NCBI GenBank assembly: GCA_013399695.1
Contig: VXAU01001756.1
Span: 127,286 to 191,285 of the forward strand
Direction: 5' to 3'
Source of the DNA: Formicarius rufipectus
Lineage: Eukaryota > Chordata > Aves > Passeriformes > Formicariidae
Length of the DNA: 64,000 nucleotides
The notes below the pieces were generated by a model that did no database searches, was not told where the DNA came from, and saw nothing but the letters and a program-made list of their open reading frames with translations. Shown here piece by piece: positions 25,605-37,947 of the stretch (position 1 is the first letter of the stretch; each line of letters begins with the position of its first letter). The position numbers were made by a program, and so were the translations under genes.

Positions 25605-26600
25605 TCAGTCCTGGAGCTGCAGGCAGGACACAGCAGACACGGGCTTGGGGCTTCTGCCAGAGAAACAGTGGCCATTGCCCAGGTGGAGCAGGACCCTCCT
25701 CTTCACACCTGCAGCCAGCTGGGAGAGCTGGAGCCGCACGTCCCTCTGCCAGTAGGAATAGAGCAGCGGGTTCAGGAGGGAGTTCCCCAACCCCAGCAGC
25801 CAGAGGACGTTCTCGATGAGTTTGTAGGGGAAGCACTTGGGGCAGAGCATCAGCACGATGCTGGCGATGAAGAAGGGCAGCCAGGAGAGCGTGAAGCACC
25901 CGATGAGCGTGGCCACCGTGCGCATGGCCTTCATGTCGCTGGTGGTGCGGGGTGGGGGGCAGCCCCCCCCCAACCCTGCCTGCTCCACCTCTTGGATGTT
26001 CTGCACGTGCACCGAGGCGATTTTCAGCATGTCGCAGTAGAGGTAGAGGAAGAGGAAGAGTGCAGGGAAGAAGCCGATGCTGAACATGGTGAGCAGGTAG
26101 GCAGGGTGGAAGACGTGGAAAAAGGAGCACTTCTCACGCTCTTGGACTGTCTGGAAAGGTGGGATGAAGACCGGGAGGAAGCCAAGGATGACAGCAACCA
26201 GCCAGAGCCCCACCAAGGACAGCCCAACCCTCAGGCCCGTCACGATCTGGAAATAATGGAAAGGCTTCCGGATCGCCAGGTGCCTGTCAAATGCAACCAT
26301 GATGAGGGACAAGATGGAGGCAGCAGAGGAGGACATCACGAAAGCCATTCTGAGGACGCAGAAGGTCTGGGATGGATAATAGGGCTGGGAAAGCTCATCT
26401 GTGGCCAGCCCCATGACCGTGAAGCCAACAAGGGTGTCCGCAATGGCGAGATTGAGGACAAAACAGAGCCCCTTGGAATTGTTCTTCTGGATGAGACAGA
26501 GGAGGACGACGGCCACAAGCACGTTGGCAGCAATGATGAGCGAGGCCAGCGTGGCAAGGATGGCTCCCACTACCCAGCTGGGCATGGCTGTCCCCTGCAT
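25605..26600 (-). CDS. GPR119: GPR119, class A lipid-sensing G protein-coupled receptor (single exon)
   Basis: Receptor for oleoylethanolamide and related lipids, coupling to Gs in gut L-cells and pancreatic beta cells (known for the mammalian gene). The exon encodes about 331 residues with seven hydrophobic segments; human GPR119 has 335. Diagnostic stretches are ASLIIAANVLVAV (TM1), LNLAIADTLVG (TM2), CDMLKIASVH (end of TM5), TLSWLPFF (TM6) and WLLGLGNSLLNPLLYSYW (TM7, NPxxY-type). At the end of TM3 the usual DRY reads DRH (about residues 105-107). Two in-frame ATGs are close, at 26600 and 26585. Both have G at -3; the 26585 start aligns better with the short human N-terminus (326 residues). 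The frame stays open further upstream, so an upstream start is not excluded. Many antisense ORFs here are shadows. Confidence 0.95.
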   Translation of the reverse strand: MQGTAMPSWVVGAILATLASLIIAANVLVAVVLLCLIQKNNSKGLCFVLNLAIADTLVGFTVMGLATDELSQPYYPSQTFCVLRMAFVMSSSAASILSLIMVAFDRHLAIRKPFHYFQIVTGLRVGLSLVGLWLVAVILGFLPVFIPPFQTVQEREKCSFFHVFHPAYLLTMFSIGFFPALFLFLYLYCDMLKIASVHVQNIQEVEQAGLGGGCPPPRTTSDMKAMRTVATLIGCFTLSWLPFFIASIVLMLCPKCFPYKLIENVLWLLGLGNSLLNPLLYSYWQRDVRLQLSQLAAGVKRRVLLHLGNGHCFSGRSPKPVSAVSCLQLQD

Positions 26601-29600
26601 GGCACAGCACAGGGATGGCATGACCCCAACACAATTCACCTCTTGGCAGGTGCAGGTCGGTGGCAGGTGCAGCCCCTCACTCTCCGGGGAGCAGTGGGGT
26701 CCTGGGAAGCAGTGGGATCCAAGGGAGAAGTGGTGTCTCTCAGAGAAGCAGAGCTCTGCCAGCAGCTGCCTGCAGAAGGGATCGCTGGACTCACAGCATC
26801 CGCTGTGCCCGTTGAGGTCCCTCCCCTCCAGCCACGTTTCCAGACAACCCTGGAGCAGTGGGGTGAGCAGTGAGCACCTGGGCAGGAAGCTGCCACGGTG
26901 GCACACAGGGCGGTGGCCATCCCCCTCCTGGGACCAGCCTGCTCAGACATGGGAACTGGGAATGGGGCAAGCACAGAGAGTGTTCAGTGCCCCACAGTGT
27001 GGGGCTCCTGAGGGTCACTGCCAGATCTGGAGCAGCCTCTTCCTGCAGGGAGCAAGGGAACACCACTGACCCCTTGCCAGAGCATCAGCTGTGAAGGTGA
27101 CCTGCTTATGATGAGGAAAAGTACTGAGAAGGGATGTCTGCTCAAATACAGGTGGAGGAAACATCTGCTAGCCTGGGAACCAAGCAGGCACAGCAGGGAG
27201 TCTCCAAGATGGGAATATTGGCAAGCACAGCGGGGAGCCCAGGGCATCCTCAGGGAGCCCAAAACTAAGGAACTGCTGGAACCTGCAGGGTAAACACCAC
27301 AACCTGCAAAGGGCCCTCCTAAGCAGGCAGAAGGCAGCTACAGCTGCTCCAAGAGCTGGTGTCCTCTGCCCACTCATGGATGCACACTGAAGTAACTGGC
27401 TACTGCCCAAAATGAGCCCTTCTCTCTCCAAGAGCTCCCACTCCACAGTCCTCTGGATCCACTGGGAGCACCAAGCTGATCCTAGGCTCCACATGAATCA
27501 TATCCAAAGAGAGACTTTGTCTATCATCAATAGACCTCACTCCTGGGAGAGATTAATGAACTGTGCCATGATTCTTCTACTGATACTAAAATAATTCTAT
27601 AAACACATAATTGCTTTATTAACCACGAGTGTATTTACCTCACTAATAATACCTTGTAACAAAGAATTCATGGAAGCAAAGCCTCTGCATCCTTGTGTTA
27701 CAGAATCCCACAACACCCCCTCATCACGTCCCTCACATCCCCCCGGGGGGGATTGACCCTCACAGGCTGTGACAGTGGTTGCTCCATCCCTTACACAAAG
27801 TGCCACATGCCCTTTCCTGCCTCATGAGCTGGAAAAATCTGAGCTGCCAGGAAACGGAGCAGATCCGAGCCCTCCTCTGTCAAACAGTAACCTGGTGAGA
27901 GGCTGAGGCAGGACGTGGGCACCATGGTGGGGGGGGGGAATACAGCAGACACAGGAATGGTGGGCACTGGCTGGAGCTGTGGAGAAGGGAGGCCCCTCAG
28001 GAGCACTCTGGGTCTGCATTGCAGGTGGCCACGGGAAGGACTCCAGTGGCCATACAAAGGGTTCTGGTGACCTTACACCCCCTATTCTTGCTTGCCCAGG
28101 GAGACATCTGGGGAGCCTTTCCCCTGATGCTGGAGAGGTCCAAACTCCACAGCATGAGATCAAGGTGGAGGGAGAAATCCCAGGACAGTGTGGAGAAAGT
28201 ACAGGCTTGAGCCGGCACCTCCCTCTCCTGGTTCACTGCCATTTTTATCTTTAATGTAGCAGGACCACACATATTCCTACCTTTAAAACTTGGAACGGGC
28301 TGTGGCTGTTTCCCAGACCACCTTGAACCCCTTCCACATCAGAGTTCAACCCCGGGGACCTTCCAGTGGGTGCAGGTCCAGACCACTCAGGTGTGCTCTC
28401 ACACATTACCTGGCACAGCGTGGACAAGATCAGACAGACACAGGAGCCTGAGCACACAGGACAACAGATATTTTGGGAGTGCTTCTAGGAAGGAAACCCT
28501 GAGGGAATTGAGGTTCCAGCAGCACTGCCTCAATGGAGATGAGGTGACAGGGCTGTTCCCAGCTTGGAACAAAAGACTGATCCCAGCAAAAGACTGATGT
28601 ACCCACTGAGAAACCACGAACAACTCAGCTGCTCCCTGTTGGCTGTGGAGATGGGATGCTTTGGGGATGTTTTCAGGATGAAGGGCTTCCTGCTTGGCAC
28701 GGTGCAAGGTGAACTCAGACCTGGCTGTCATCTCGTGTCACTTCCCCAGAGATGCCACTGTCACCCTCTGACCTGAGTCACCACTGACACAGCTGGGCAG
28801 AGGGACATGTGGCAGCAGTGGTGACAGCCAGTGCCATCAAAGCTCCGATGAGGGACATCTCCAGGGCTGGGGAGGAGCAGAAGGAGCATCTCCAAAGCCA
28901 TCCAGGGGAGCTGGTCCAACAGGAGGAAAAAGAGTGGACAGAAGAGCCTCTCGCCAGCACTTTACAGCTGAGAAATGCAGCAAAGTCACTGTAGGGACAC
29001 TTGTCTGGCATTGCTGAGGGGGTCCTTGTACCAGCCTGAGGAACAGCAGGGAATTATCAGAGGATCAGTCCCAAAACAACCAGCAGCAGTATCTCATAGA
29101 GCTGCACAGAAATGGCTCCAGAACTACTGGAGAAACATGAATGACCATGAACTACAGCTAAAATGCACCTCAGACTTGTGTTCATCCACCACATACGGTG
29201 GATGCATTTATTTAATAAATATTTATTTACTTTGTCATGTTTGGAAACTCTCAGCCAGGTGAGGCACAGGAACCTTGTTCACTCCCAACCCATCACCTCC
29301 TGTTTCTGGGAGCTTCTATGGACAACTTAACTGTGACAACAACCTTCTGGCCTGCTGAGCTGGGCTCTGCACTAAAAGCCCTGCTCAAGGCAGGGTTCAA
29401 GTCCAAGAGCTCAGTGGAAGCACCTTCCCTACACCTGCACTGCTACAGGAAGCTCTGCCTTTGCAAAACCAATTCCCTCTTATTTTTCCCACCTGTATTT
29501 GGCTGAACATTCCTTCTATGATTTGCACAGAATTCCTGCTCACAGCAGGCCCAGCGAGGACACGCTGCTGTCTCAAGGGACCTTCATCCAAACTAAAGCC

Positions 29601-30431
29601 ACCCCACAAATAGGAAAGGGAGCAGGAACATAAAAGCCATTTTGCTTTCATAGCCATAAACATTAAAAAAATAACCAAAATCCAGAAGAGGATGACCAAA
29701 ATGTCCTGCTGGGTGTTCTGCTCAGCACCAGCCACGTCAGAGCCACTATTTTCACATTCTGACTTCACCTTTAAGCCACATTATCTGGCTTTACAAATGA
29801 TCTAAGCAAAAATAATATGAACAATAATAATATAAGCAGTAAGTTAAGAGACTGTTTGGCAAAACTTGGCAACAACATAATTTTCTGACACTAACAAGCA
29901 TGAGTTTAGAAACATCTCTATTGTAATGAATCCTACACATTGGTCTTAAATAAATGTATGGAGGAAAATGGTGTATCTAGTGTGGTGAAAACCAGCAAGG
30001 GCAGACACCCCTGCAGTAAACCAGCACAAACCCAAACTCGAGCCATCCAGTCAATAAATAATTTAATGAAGTTACAGTTCTGCAATAAACATGACAATGG
30101 CACCTTCTCTGGCCCAGCCTCACCTCGTGGGCATGGGAGGACACCCACACTGCCAACCCTTCAGTGCCCTGAAGGCCACTGGAATGCACAGATCTTCACA
30201 GAAGATATTCCTGCAGGCACAGGTACACCTCCAGGTGGGAAACATGCAGCTACTGCCTTGGGCTCCCGGCTGTCCCAGCCAGCTCATGCTCCAGGGACCA
30301 TGCATTTTGAGGGAGAGCCCAGCCCACAGGTACCAAACACCACGACATGGGGATGGTGGGATGAAAAGGGAGGTGGCAGCACAGCTCTGCTGCCAGCCCT
30401 GAGGGTGACTCTGGTGAGATGAAAGCAGCTG
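26601..30431. other. GPR119 to SLC25A14 intergenic region
   Basis: Nearly 4 kb without a recognisable coding exon on either strand. It would contain GPR119 5' sequence and the SLC25A14 3' UTR. A G-run is at about 27930. AT-rich sequence at about 29760-30070 and 29200-29230 holds minus-strand poly(A) signal candidates. Confidence 0.6.
29207..29227 (-). terminator. Candidate SLC25A14 poly(A) signals
   Basis: Two TTTATT hexamers (29207-29212 and 29222-29227) read AATAAA on the minus strand, about 1.2 kb after the SLC25A14 stop. A weaker ATTAAA (about 30062-30067) is nearer and could be used instead. Confidence 0.4.
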
Positions 30432-33400
30432 TCAGAATGGGAGGCGCTTCAACTGCTCATATGTGATAAAAAACTGAAGGGAATGTCAAGGAACTGGGAC
30501 AAAGACGTGAGGCAGCTGCCTGGCAGGGTGGGCAGAGCATCAGCACTGCTGGGCTGGAGACCCACACAAGGGGCTTCTCATCCAGGCAGCACAGACCAAT
30601 GTGCCCAGGCAGAACAGAGCTGGGGGACAGGAGAGGGGAGAGACTGACCCAGAGCAAACTGGCCTAGCCTTGCCCAGACCACTGAGCAAAGGAGGTGGCT
30701 CCAAGCCCAGACAGGGAGTTCTTTACAGTAGATTCCCCACCCAGTTTCAGAGGGCAGAGGGGCTTCTAGATCAGCACACAGCACCTCTGGTCCTGCACAG
30801 CAGGTCAGCATCTGCCTCAGAGTGTTCCTCACGATTCTCTTCCAAACAGGAGCTGATCCAGGAACTGCAGCACCTCCTGCAGTCCAGGCTAGAGGCAAGG
30901 TCTCAGCCAAGCCCTCAGAGCACTGGCTGTACAGAAACAACCAGAGGTGCCCTCTAGGGTCACTCCACTGCTCTGCCCTTCCCAGCCTGGTTCTCCCCTT
31001 GTCCTTCATCCACCTTCCAGCAGCACACAGAAGGATACAATGATGTTCCAGGGACCCAGCCGAAGCCAGTTGGGCCAAAAGCCTTTGTAGAGTGCAAAGA
31101 AGCCCTCACTCTTCCATGTCTGGGAGGAGAAGAGACAGATGGATTAGGAGACATGTCAGGCCCACGCTCTGTCCATGTCCCAAGTGCCACGTGGGACACA
31201 CTGGCCCAACCCAGTTGCTGCAGGGGGCACTCAGGCTGGTGCAGTGTGTGGAGCATCACTTGCAGTCTCTGAACCTAATTAACTGCATCACAGCCTAAAT
31301 TTTGTCCCAAAAGGCTGAGAGGACACCCAGTGACCTCAGGAAGTGACTCTGGGCCCTTTCCTGTGCATCTGACATGCTCACTGATGAGACGTCCTGTCAC
31401 TGCAGGATCTCACTGCTCCCAGCAGCGCGGTGCTGGGGACCCAGTCAGCCTGCTAGGATAGGGATGTGCCCACCTCTCACCCCCCTTACCTTCACGAGGC
31501 CATCCAGAGTGCCCTTGTAGAGCTCCGTGCTGCCCACGATCGCCCGTTGGTTCATCATCCGCGTCCGCACCACGTCCACAGGGTTGGAGGCGATGGCCCC
31601 TGCCAGCCCACACGTGAAGCTGGACCTACACACACCAAGTCAGGACAGGGACAGCCCTGAACACTGCAACTGTCCCTCAGACAGGTAAGAAATACCTTCC
31701 ACTGATGTTTATCAAAGGCATTTAGCAATGAACAGGAGCGGCACTACCTGCTCCAACCTGGAAAAGGGATCTGGACCACCACAGGACCCCAGAAAGCTCA
31801 GGGAAGGCTCAGCTCAGCTAAGCCAGACCCTTGTCTGAGCCTACAGCTGGTTCCACAGGGACACCTGCAGCCCTGGAAAGGTCCCAGGTGACACAGTCCT
31901 GACGGCAGCCCCTGGGAGTGCACATCCTTCCCACAGGCACAAACACTTTTTTGGGAAGAAGGGAGGAAGAGTAAAGGCATCAGGAGGGATCACAGAGCTG
32001 TTGGTTTTCCCCCTCCACATGGGATCTAATGCTCTTCACTTTTACCCACAGCAGCCAAAACCAACTGCTTTGGGAAGCCCTGAAGCACCTCCATCTGGAG
32101 AAAAGGGAAATGGAAGTGAAAAAGGACTTTGGTGATCTCTGCCCAGCCCTGCTCAGGTCACTCAGGGCCCTGTCAGCTTCTTGTCTGTTAATCTCTCAAA
32201 GCTCTCACAGCACTGGCTGCAAGCTGACAGGGTCTGGACAGGTGAGGACCAGGGACTGGAGCAGTTTTCAAGGGACAGGTACCACACACCTGGAACTCCT
32301 GCCTGGTTCACACCAGGGCACAGATGTGGGGCAACAGCATTTCTGGTAATCAGTCAGCCAAAACCAAGCTGACACTTCATGTCACCAAAAGATTTCTGCC
32401 AGGTCCTTTTCCCCTGGGAGGTCTGTCTGGAGATGTGGGGATGGTTTAGTGGTGGCCTTGGCAGTGCTGGGGGAACCACAGAGACCTTATCCAAGCTTAA
32501 TGTCTCTACACTTGCTGCCCACTCTGAGCAGCTCCAGCAGATCCTTCAGAAGCACCAAGCCTGTTGCCTGCAGCTCCAGAGCATTCACCCCATGAGCAAG
32601 TCCCTCCAAAGCCCACGTGGCTCCTCTGCTTCACACACCCCTCCAAGCCTGCAGGGAGCAGTAGACACTCACACGAAGTGGGCAAAGATGGTGTCACCCA
32701 TGAGGCCCGACAGTATTAAATGCTTCTTGGTGATGTCGTAGACCGGCAGCTCCACCCCCACCACGATGGCAGCTCGCTGGGCTGTGGGGACAACACCCTG
32801 TGGAGAGCAGGGACACCATCACAAACTGCTCCCTGGGGCAAGTGTCACATCCCACAGCTCCCTCTCAGGGCCTTTTCCTGACAACCTTCCCTGGTGGCCC
32901 CCCTGAAGCTCTTCAGGCTGACCAGCTGCCTCCCAGCTTTGCCCCAAAGCCAAGGAGGATTCCTCCACACTGGCAGTATTATTCCAGCTGGATTAAATGC
33001 ACACTGCTTCCATCCTCCCAGCACACAGAAACCAGCCTGTCACCTCCTTTCCTTCCCCACCAGGAAAGACTCTGCCCTGCAAGAGCAGCAGTTTAAGGAG
33101 CTGGAAGAGGCTCCAGGTGCTCCCTGCTAAGGAAAAGAAGGAGAGGAACTGCTGCCATAAGGTTTTTGTTAGTTCTGCTGCTGGTGGGGGATTCTGGGAG
33201 CTGGTGCTTACCCTCCAGAGGCCTCGGGTACCTTCCTGCTGGTAGATGTCAATGAAGCTGCCGATCATCCCACCCTGGAACAAACTGCCCTGAGCCTGCA
33301 TTCGGATCTGAAAGGAAGGGCAGAGTCAGTGGGAGGACATCAACACCTGCCCTGACAGGAGCACCTGCCCCAGAGGGCAGGGACACCAGGGATACCAGCT

Positions 33401-36400
33401 CCATGGAACTCCTGGGAGCAGGAACACAGAGCAGCTCAGAGCAGGCACTGCTCTCCACGTCCCTCTCCCTGCAAACCATGTGGCCAATGATGGCAGCAGG
33501 CACAGATCAGGGAAAGCAGCAGTGAGAGCAAAGGGATGTGATGGATGAGGCCTTCCTGCTCCTGGAAGAAGTGCAAGAAAGTGAATCTACACAGGGAGCA
33601 GCACATGGAAGTTTTATAGGCTCTCTCTGCCCAGAGCAGGCCTACCCTGACCCCAGGGCACCAGGCAGTCCTTACTGGGCTCTGCTCACTCCACAGGCAA
33701 TGCCAGCACAGTGACCAAGGGGAGAGAAGCAGGGCAGATGGGAGGAGCTGGCTGCCACCCGCTCACCTTGCCCAGGTCAGGCAATGCAGCCTCCATCCTT
33801 AACCACAACAAATTTCAGGACCTTTGTTGCCTAGAAAAGCTGAGGCTGCTTCATCCCTGGAAGTGTTCAAGGCCAGGATGGACAAGGGTTGGAGCAACCT
33901 GGTCTAGTGCAAGGTGTCCCTGCCTGTGGCAGGGGATCAAATAACCCAAACGCTTCTGGGAATCTGTGATTTTTAAGAACTGTATTTTTAAACATCTGTT
34001 AATTACTCTGTGCTTTGATGCCTATTCATTTAAGAAACCCAAATTCCCAAAACTAGCAGCACGGGGAGTTCTGAGCTGCAGTTCCCCCAGCTCCCACAGC
34101 CAGCCAAGTGCTGGCCAGCAGCTGCCCTTACCTTCAGCACATCTGTGGGATTGGCCAGTGCAGAGGAGATGACCCCTGAGACCACCCCACATATGACATT
34201 GATGAGCAACGTTTCATCTGCAAACAAGGAAAGAAAGAAGGTCAGACCCTGCAGACCTCACGGGAGGGGGCACAGGCGGGATGGAACAAGGGCTGGGAAG
34301 AGCAGAACAGCTCAGTTCTCAAATCACACAGTGGAGCTGCAGGAGGAGGGGCTGGGCAGGTGCCACAGCTTGTGGCAGGTCTGTCCCCACACCTGCCAGG
34401 GACACAAGGTGGCAGCTGGGACACTCAGCAACACATTCTCAGAGGGGCAGGTCTGAATGATGAGAAGGAAAATCACGGGACATATGAAAATTGGGAAGAA
34501 TTATCTGAGACTTCAGTGTCCAGTGATGCATTTCTCATGACAGGGACAAGCCAGGACAGGGGGGAGACAGAGAGGGACAACCCAGCACTTCTCAAGGCCA
34601 CCTGATACCAAATGGTTTTGGCTCTGTTCAGACCACGTGGCCACCTAGAGCCAACTGAGGACTGGGACCAGGCAGGGAGTTGGATGTGATTAGTTCCAGG
34701 GAATAACCTGAGACTTCCAGGCCCAATATTAGGATGATTGTTACATTGGGAAAAGGCACAGCACTTTGCTGGTACTGACCACGGCACTTCCCAGAGGAGA
34801 CCAGGCCACTGGCTGCCCCAGGCCTGTAGGGAGACAAACATTCAGGCACGGAGCTCACAGCTGGAAAGGCTGGAACAGCGAGGAGGGATGTGGGCCTGTG
34901 TACATGGACAGAATCAGGCAGGGAGAGATGTTACTGGAGCAGGGAAAGGTGTTACTGGGGGCAGAGCAGTCCTGGGAAGGAGTTCTAGTGAACCATAGCA
35001 TCCTGAGTTGGAAGGGACCCCCAGGGATCATCCAGTCCAACTCTTAGCCCTGCACAGCACACCCCAACAAACCCACCCTGTCCTTGAGTGTTGACCAAAT
35101 GCTCCTTGAGCTCTGGTAGCCTTGGTGCTGTGACCACTGCCCTGGGGAGCCTGTTCAGTGCCCGACCACCTTCTGGGGGAAGAGCCTTTTCCTCATATCT
35201 AGCCTAAACCTCCTCTGACACAGTTCCGTGCCAATAGTGTCCTGCATCTTTCCCACCTACCCGGCTTTCCCAGGTTGAAGTGTTGTTACAATATTCCCTC
35301 ATGTCACACCAGGGAAAAAAACTGCACCTTGCAGGTCTCAGCGTTCCCCTAGGGAACATCCAGCAGACTCCTGCAGCTCCATTCCCCAGGGAGGGGCTGC
35401 AGAGGCCTCATGAGCAGAGGGCATGGGTCAAGGGCACCAGTGGAACCTCACCTTTCCAGTCAAGGCCAAAGCTACAGAGCTGAGTCACACAGTTCCTATC
35501 CAGATGTTGCCCAGAGAAGCTGTGGTTGCCCCATCCCTGGAAGTGTCCAAGGCCAAGTTGGATGGGGCTTGGAGCAGCCTGGGCTAGTGGAAGGTGTCCC
35601 TGCCCATAGCAGAGGATGGAATGGGATGAGCTTTAAAGTCCCTTCAGACCAAAACCAGTCTGGGATTTGCTCTATCCCTGTGGTGCATTGCAGCACAAGG
35701 ACTCAAAGGCTCCAGAAGAAAGACAGGAGACACCAGTACTGAAGTCTCCAACCCGTCATACACCTGCTGTATAGGTGGGATGGGATGACTCTCTGAGACT
35801 AATCAAAAAGAGATGAGCCTGGGGAATGACACTTTTTCTGGCTCTGACGTGCAAAGCAGAGATAAAGGCTCGAGAGGACAAGAGAACACAACCTCAAGCT
35901 GTGCCAGGGGAGGTTCAGGTTGGACATCAGGAAGAATTTCCTCCTGGAAAGGGCTGTCAGGAATTGGAAGGGGTTGCCCAAGGAGGAGGTGGAGTCCCCA
36001 TCCCTGGAGGTGTCCAGGGAATGGCTGGACTTGGCATTCAGTGCTCTGGGCTGGGGGACAAGGTGGGCATCAGGGACAGGTTGGACATGACAGCCTTGGA
36101 GGTCTTTTCCAACCTAAATGATTCCGGGATTCTCCTGTGATTCCATGAAAGGAAGGACCTGGCATGAGGGAGGGGGCTGGGTAGGGATCATGGGCAATGC
36201 AGAGCACAGTGAGGTTCCCATCGGGATTGAAACTGATCATTGCTACCACCGACAAACAAAACCACAGCACCCAGTAACAGAGCTCCATTTCTGTGGGAAT
36301 TCCGGGGTGGGAAGGACAGAGCAAGGAACGAGGAGAACACACAAAAGAGTATGGCACTGCTGAGGTGGGAGGCGCCCCTGCTGCCCCACTCCCTGACACC

Positions 36401-37947
36401 GACCTTCCATGCGATCCACGAAGAGCCGCTTCAGGCTCTGGTAGATCCCGATTTTGATGGTGCCATAGGACGCCTGTCTCAGCAGTGCCGGGGCGATCCT
36501 GAAGTGGGCGAAATGATCCCTGAGCATTCCCGTGGCCAGCACGGGCCGCTCCACACCAGCCTGTCCCTGTTGTGGCTCTGGCTCTGCCAGGGAGCCCGGG
36601 ATAACCCCTGGGATTGCCCCCACACACCCTCCAGTGTCAGGGGCTAGCATCCACACAACCCTGGCCCTGCTCCCTGTCTTGGGAAAATGGGGAGTCTCTA
36701 TGGCTCCAGCGTCAGGGCTCAGGGCTGGATGGGATCTGGGGGGTCTAAGTGGGATGGGCAAAGGGGAGTGGGAAACTGGGAGGGACTGATAGATGATGTG
36801 ACAGAAGAGGGGGCCCAGGGTGGGAAGGGGGTGCCACAACAGAAACGGGGGCTGCGGTGGGTGGAGTGGAAGGACCTGGGAGGGCAGGGGAAGATGCCAG
36901 GGCAGAAAGGAGGTCCCGGGTTGGGTAGTGGGGAGAACCTGGGGCAGGAGGAGGGGGATGTCGGGGCAGAGCGGGGACACTGAGATNNNNNNNNNNNNNN
37001 NNNNNNNNNNNNNNNNNNNNNNNNNNNNNNNNNNNNNNNNNNATGCTGTGGCCGAAGTGGGGTCAGAGACAGGCAGTGAGAAGAGAAGGACCGGGGCGGG
37101 CAGTAGGGAAGCCTGGGATGGGTGGGAGTAGATGCCGGGATGTGTGGAGGACCGGATGTGAGTGCTGGGGAGGTCCCGTGGCAGATTGCACCGGGTAGAT
37201 GCCGGTGCAGATGGGGGGGTCCCGGTCCTGACAGGAGATTCCGTGTGCAGATGGGGGAGGTCTCGGGGCGAACGGGGGGATCCCGTTGCGGATGGGGAGA
37301 ATTCCAGAATGGACAGGAGGTCCCGGTGCAGATGGGGAGGGCCCTGGTCCCGACAGGAGAGTCTTGGTGCGGATGGGGGTCTCGGGGCAGATGGAGGATC
37401 CCGGGACGGATAGGGGGTCCCAGTGTGGACAGGGGAGAATCCCAGGGCGGATGGGGATCCCGGTAGGAGAGATCCGGTGCGGACGGGGAGGGTCCCGGTG
37501 CAGATGGGGGTCCTGATAGGAAACTTTCGGTGCGGACGGGCAGGGTCCCGGTGCGGATGAATGGGTGGGGGCCAGGGCGGAAGTGAAGGACCCGTGGGTT
37601 TTGGGGGTCTCGGGGCGGATGGGTCCCGGTGTGTCCCGGTGCTCACCCTGAGTACAGGGCCCGTCCGCCCTCCTCGCGGCAGATGCGGAAGAGCGCGTGG
37701 AACATGCCCCGGTACCGCACCTCGCGGAACCGCGCGTCGCTGCTCTGTCCCTGCACCTGCAGCCGCGTCTTGGTGAGGTCCACGGGGAACGTGCCTGCGG
37801 GGACCGCGGGGACAGAGGAGACAGCGGCGTCAGCGCCCGCCGGCACCGCTCCCGGTCCCGCCCCGCCGGCCCCGCCGCCTCACCGAACTCGGCCACGATG
37901 GAGGCGAGCCCGCCGTACACGAAGGGTTTCCAGTTGAGCGCGGACAT
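30432..37947 (-). CDS. SLC25A14: SLC25A14, mitochondrial carrier (UCP5/BMCP1), nine exons, 290 aa
   Basis: Inner-membrane carrier of the uncoupling-protein branch. Coding exons in order: 37947-37884, 37794-37647, 36498-36404, 34217-34132, 33307-33212, 32797-32673, 31625-31490, 31119-31039, 30473-30432. Lengths of 64, 148, 95, 86, 96, 125, 136, 81 and 42 bp join in frame to 290 residues plus stop. The start reads MSALNWKPFVYGGLASIVAE. Three carrier signatures are visible: PVDLTK (about 25-30), PTDVLK (about 126-131) and PVDVVR (about 220-225). The IVAEF variant and neighbours separate it from the paralogue SLC25A30. The last exon encodes FFITYEQLKRLPF and is too short for ordinary ORF finding. 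The intron 8 donor is a weak ATT|GTATCC. An out-of-frame ATG lies 5 nt upstream of the start. Intron 2 contains a 56-N gap. Confidence 0.97.
33800..33965 (+). mobile_element. CR1 LINE 3' fragment
   Basis: Sense CR1 tail: CCAGGATGGACAAGGGTTGG, then CTAGTGCAAGGTGTCCCTGC. It lies in SLC25A14 intron 4 (between the 33.3 and 34.1 kb exons). Confidence 0.85.
34990..35280 (-). mobile_element. CR1-type LINE fragment
   Basis: Antisense: GCATCCTGAGTTGGAAGGGA, CCCAGGGATCATCCAGTCCA, then GTTGACCAAATGCTCCTTGA and CCTGGGGAGCCTGTTCAGTG. Intron 3 of SLC25A14. Confidence 0.8.
35500..35690 (+). mobile_element. CR1 LINE 3' fragment
   Basis: Sense CR1 tail: CCAGAGAAGCTGTGGTTGCC, then GGGCTTGGAGCAGCCTGGGC. Intron 3 of SLC25A14. 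Confidence 0.85.
35850..36135 (+). mobile_element. CR1-type LINE 3' fragment
   Basis: Sense orientation: GGTTGGACATCAGGAAGAAT, GGAGGTGTCCAGGGAATGGC and TTTTCCAACCTAAATGATTC. It is a different subfamily from the copy at 35500-35690. It ends about 270 bp from SLC25A14 exon 3. Confidence 0.8.
36640..37640. repeat. G-rich irregular minisatellite with assembly gap (SLC25A14 intron 2)
   Basis: Diverged, G-rich tandem-like units of roughly 27-33 bp built on GTCCCGGTGCAGATGGGG are clear at about 37140-37630. Looser G-rich sequence is at about 36700-36986. The 56 Ns at 36987-37042 interrupt the block, so its true length is unknown. Confidence 0.75.
36987..37042. other. Assembly gap (56 N)
   Basis: Run of N inside the G-rich repeat of SLC25A14 intron 2. 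Confidence 1.

Noticed and set aside
25668..26873. 401-codon plus-strand ORF
   Set aside because: Antisense shadow of GPR119; composition-driven Glu/Gly-rich peptide without homology.
36243..37646. 467-codon minus-strand ORF
   Set aside because: Runs through a G-rich minisatellite and the N gap; only its part overlapping 36404-36498 is coding (SLC25A14 exon 3). The repetitive Pro/Ser peptide is a composition effect.
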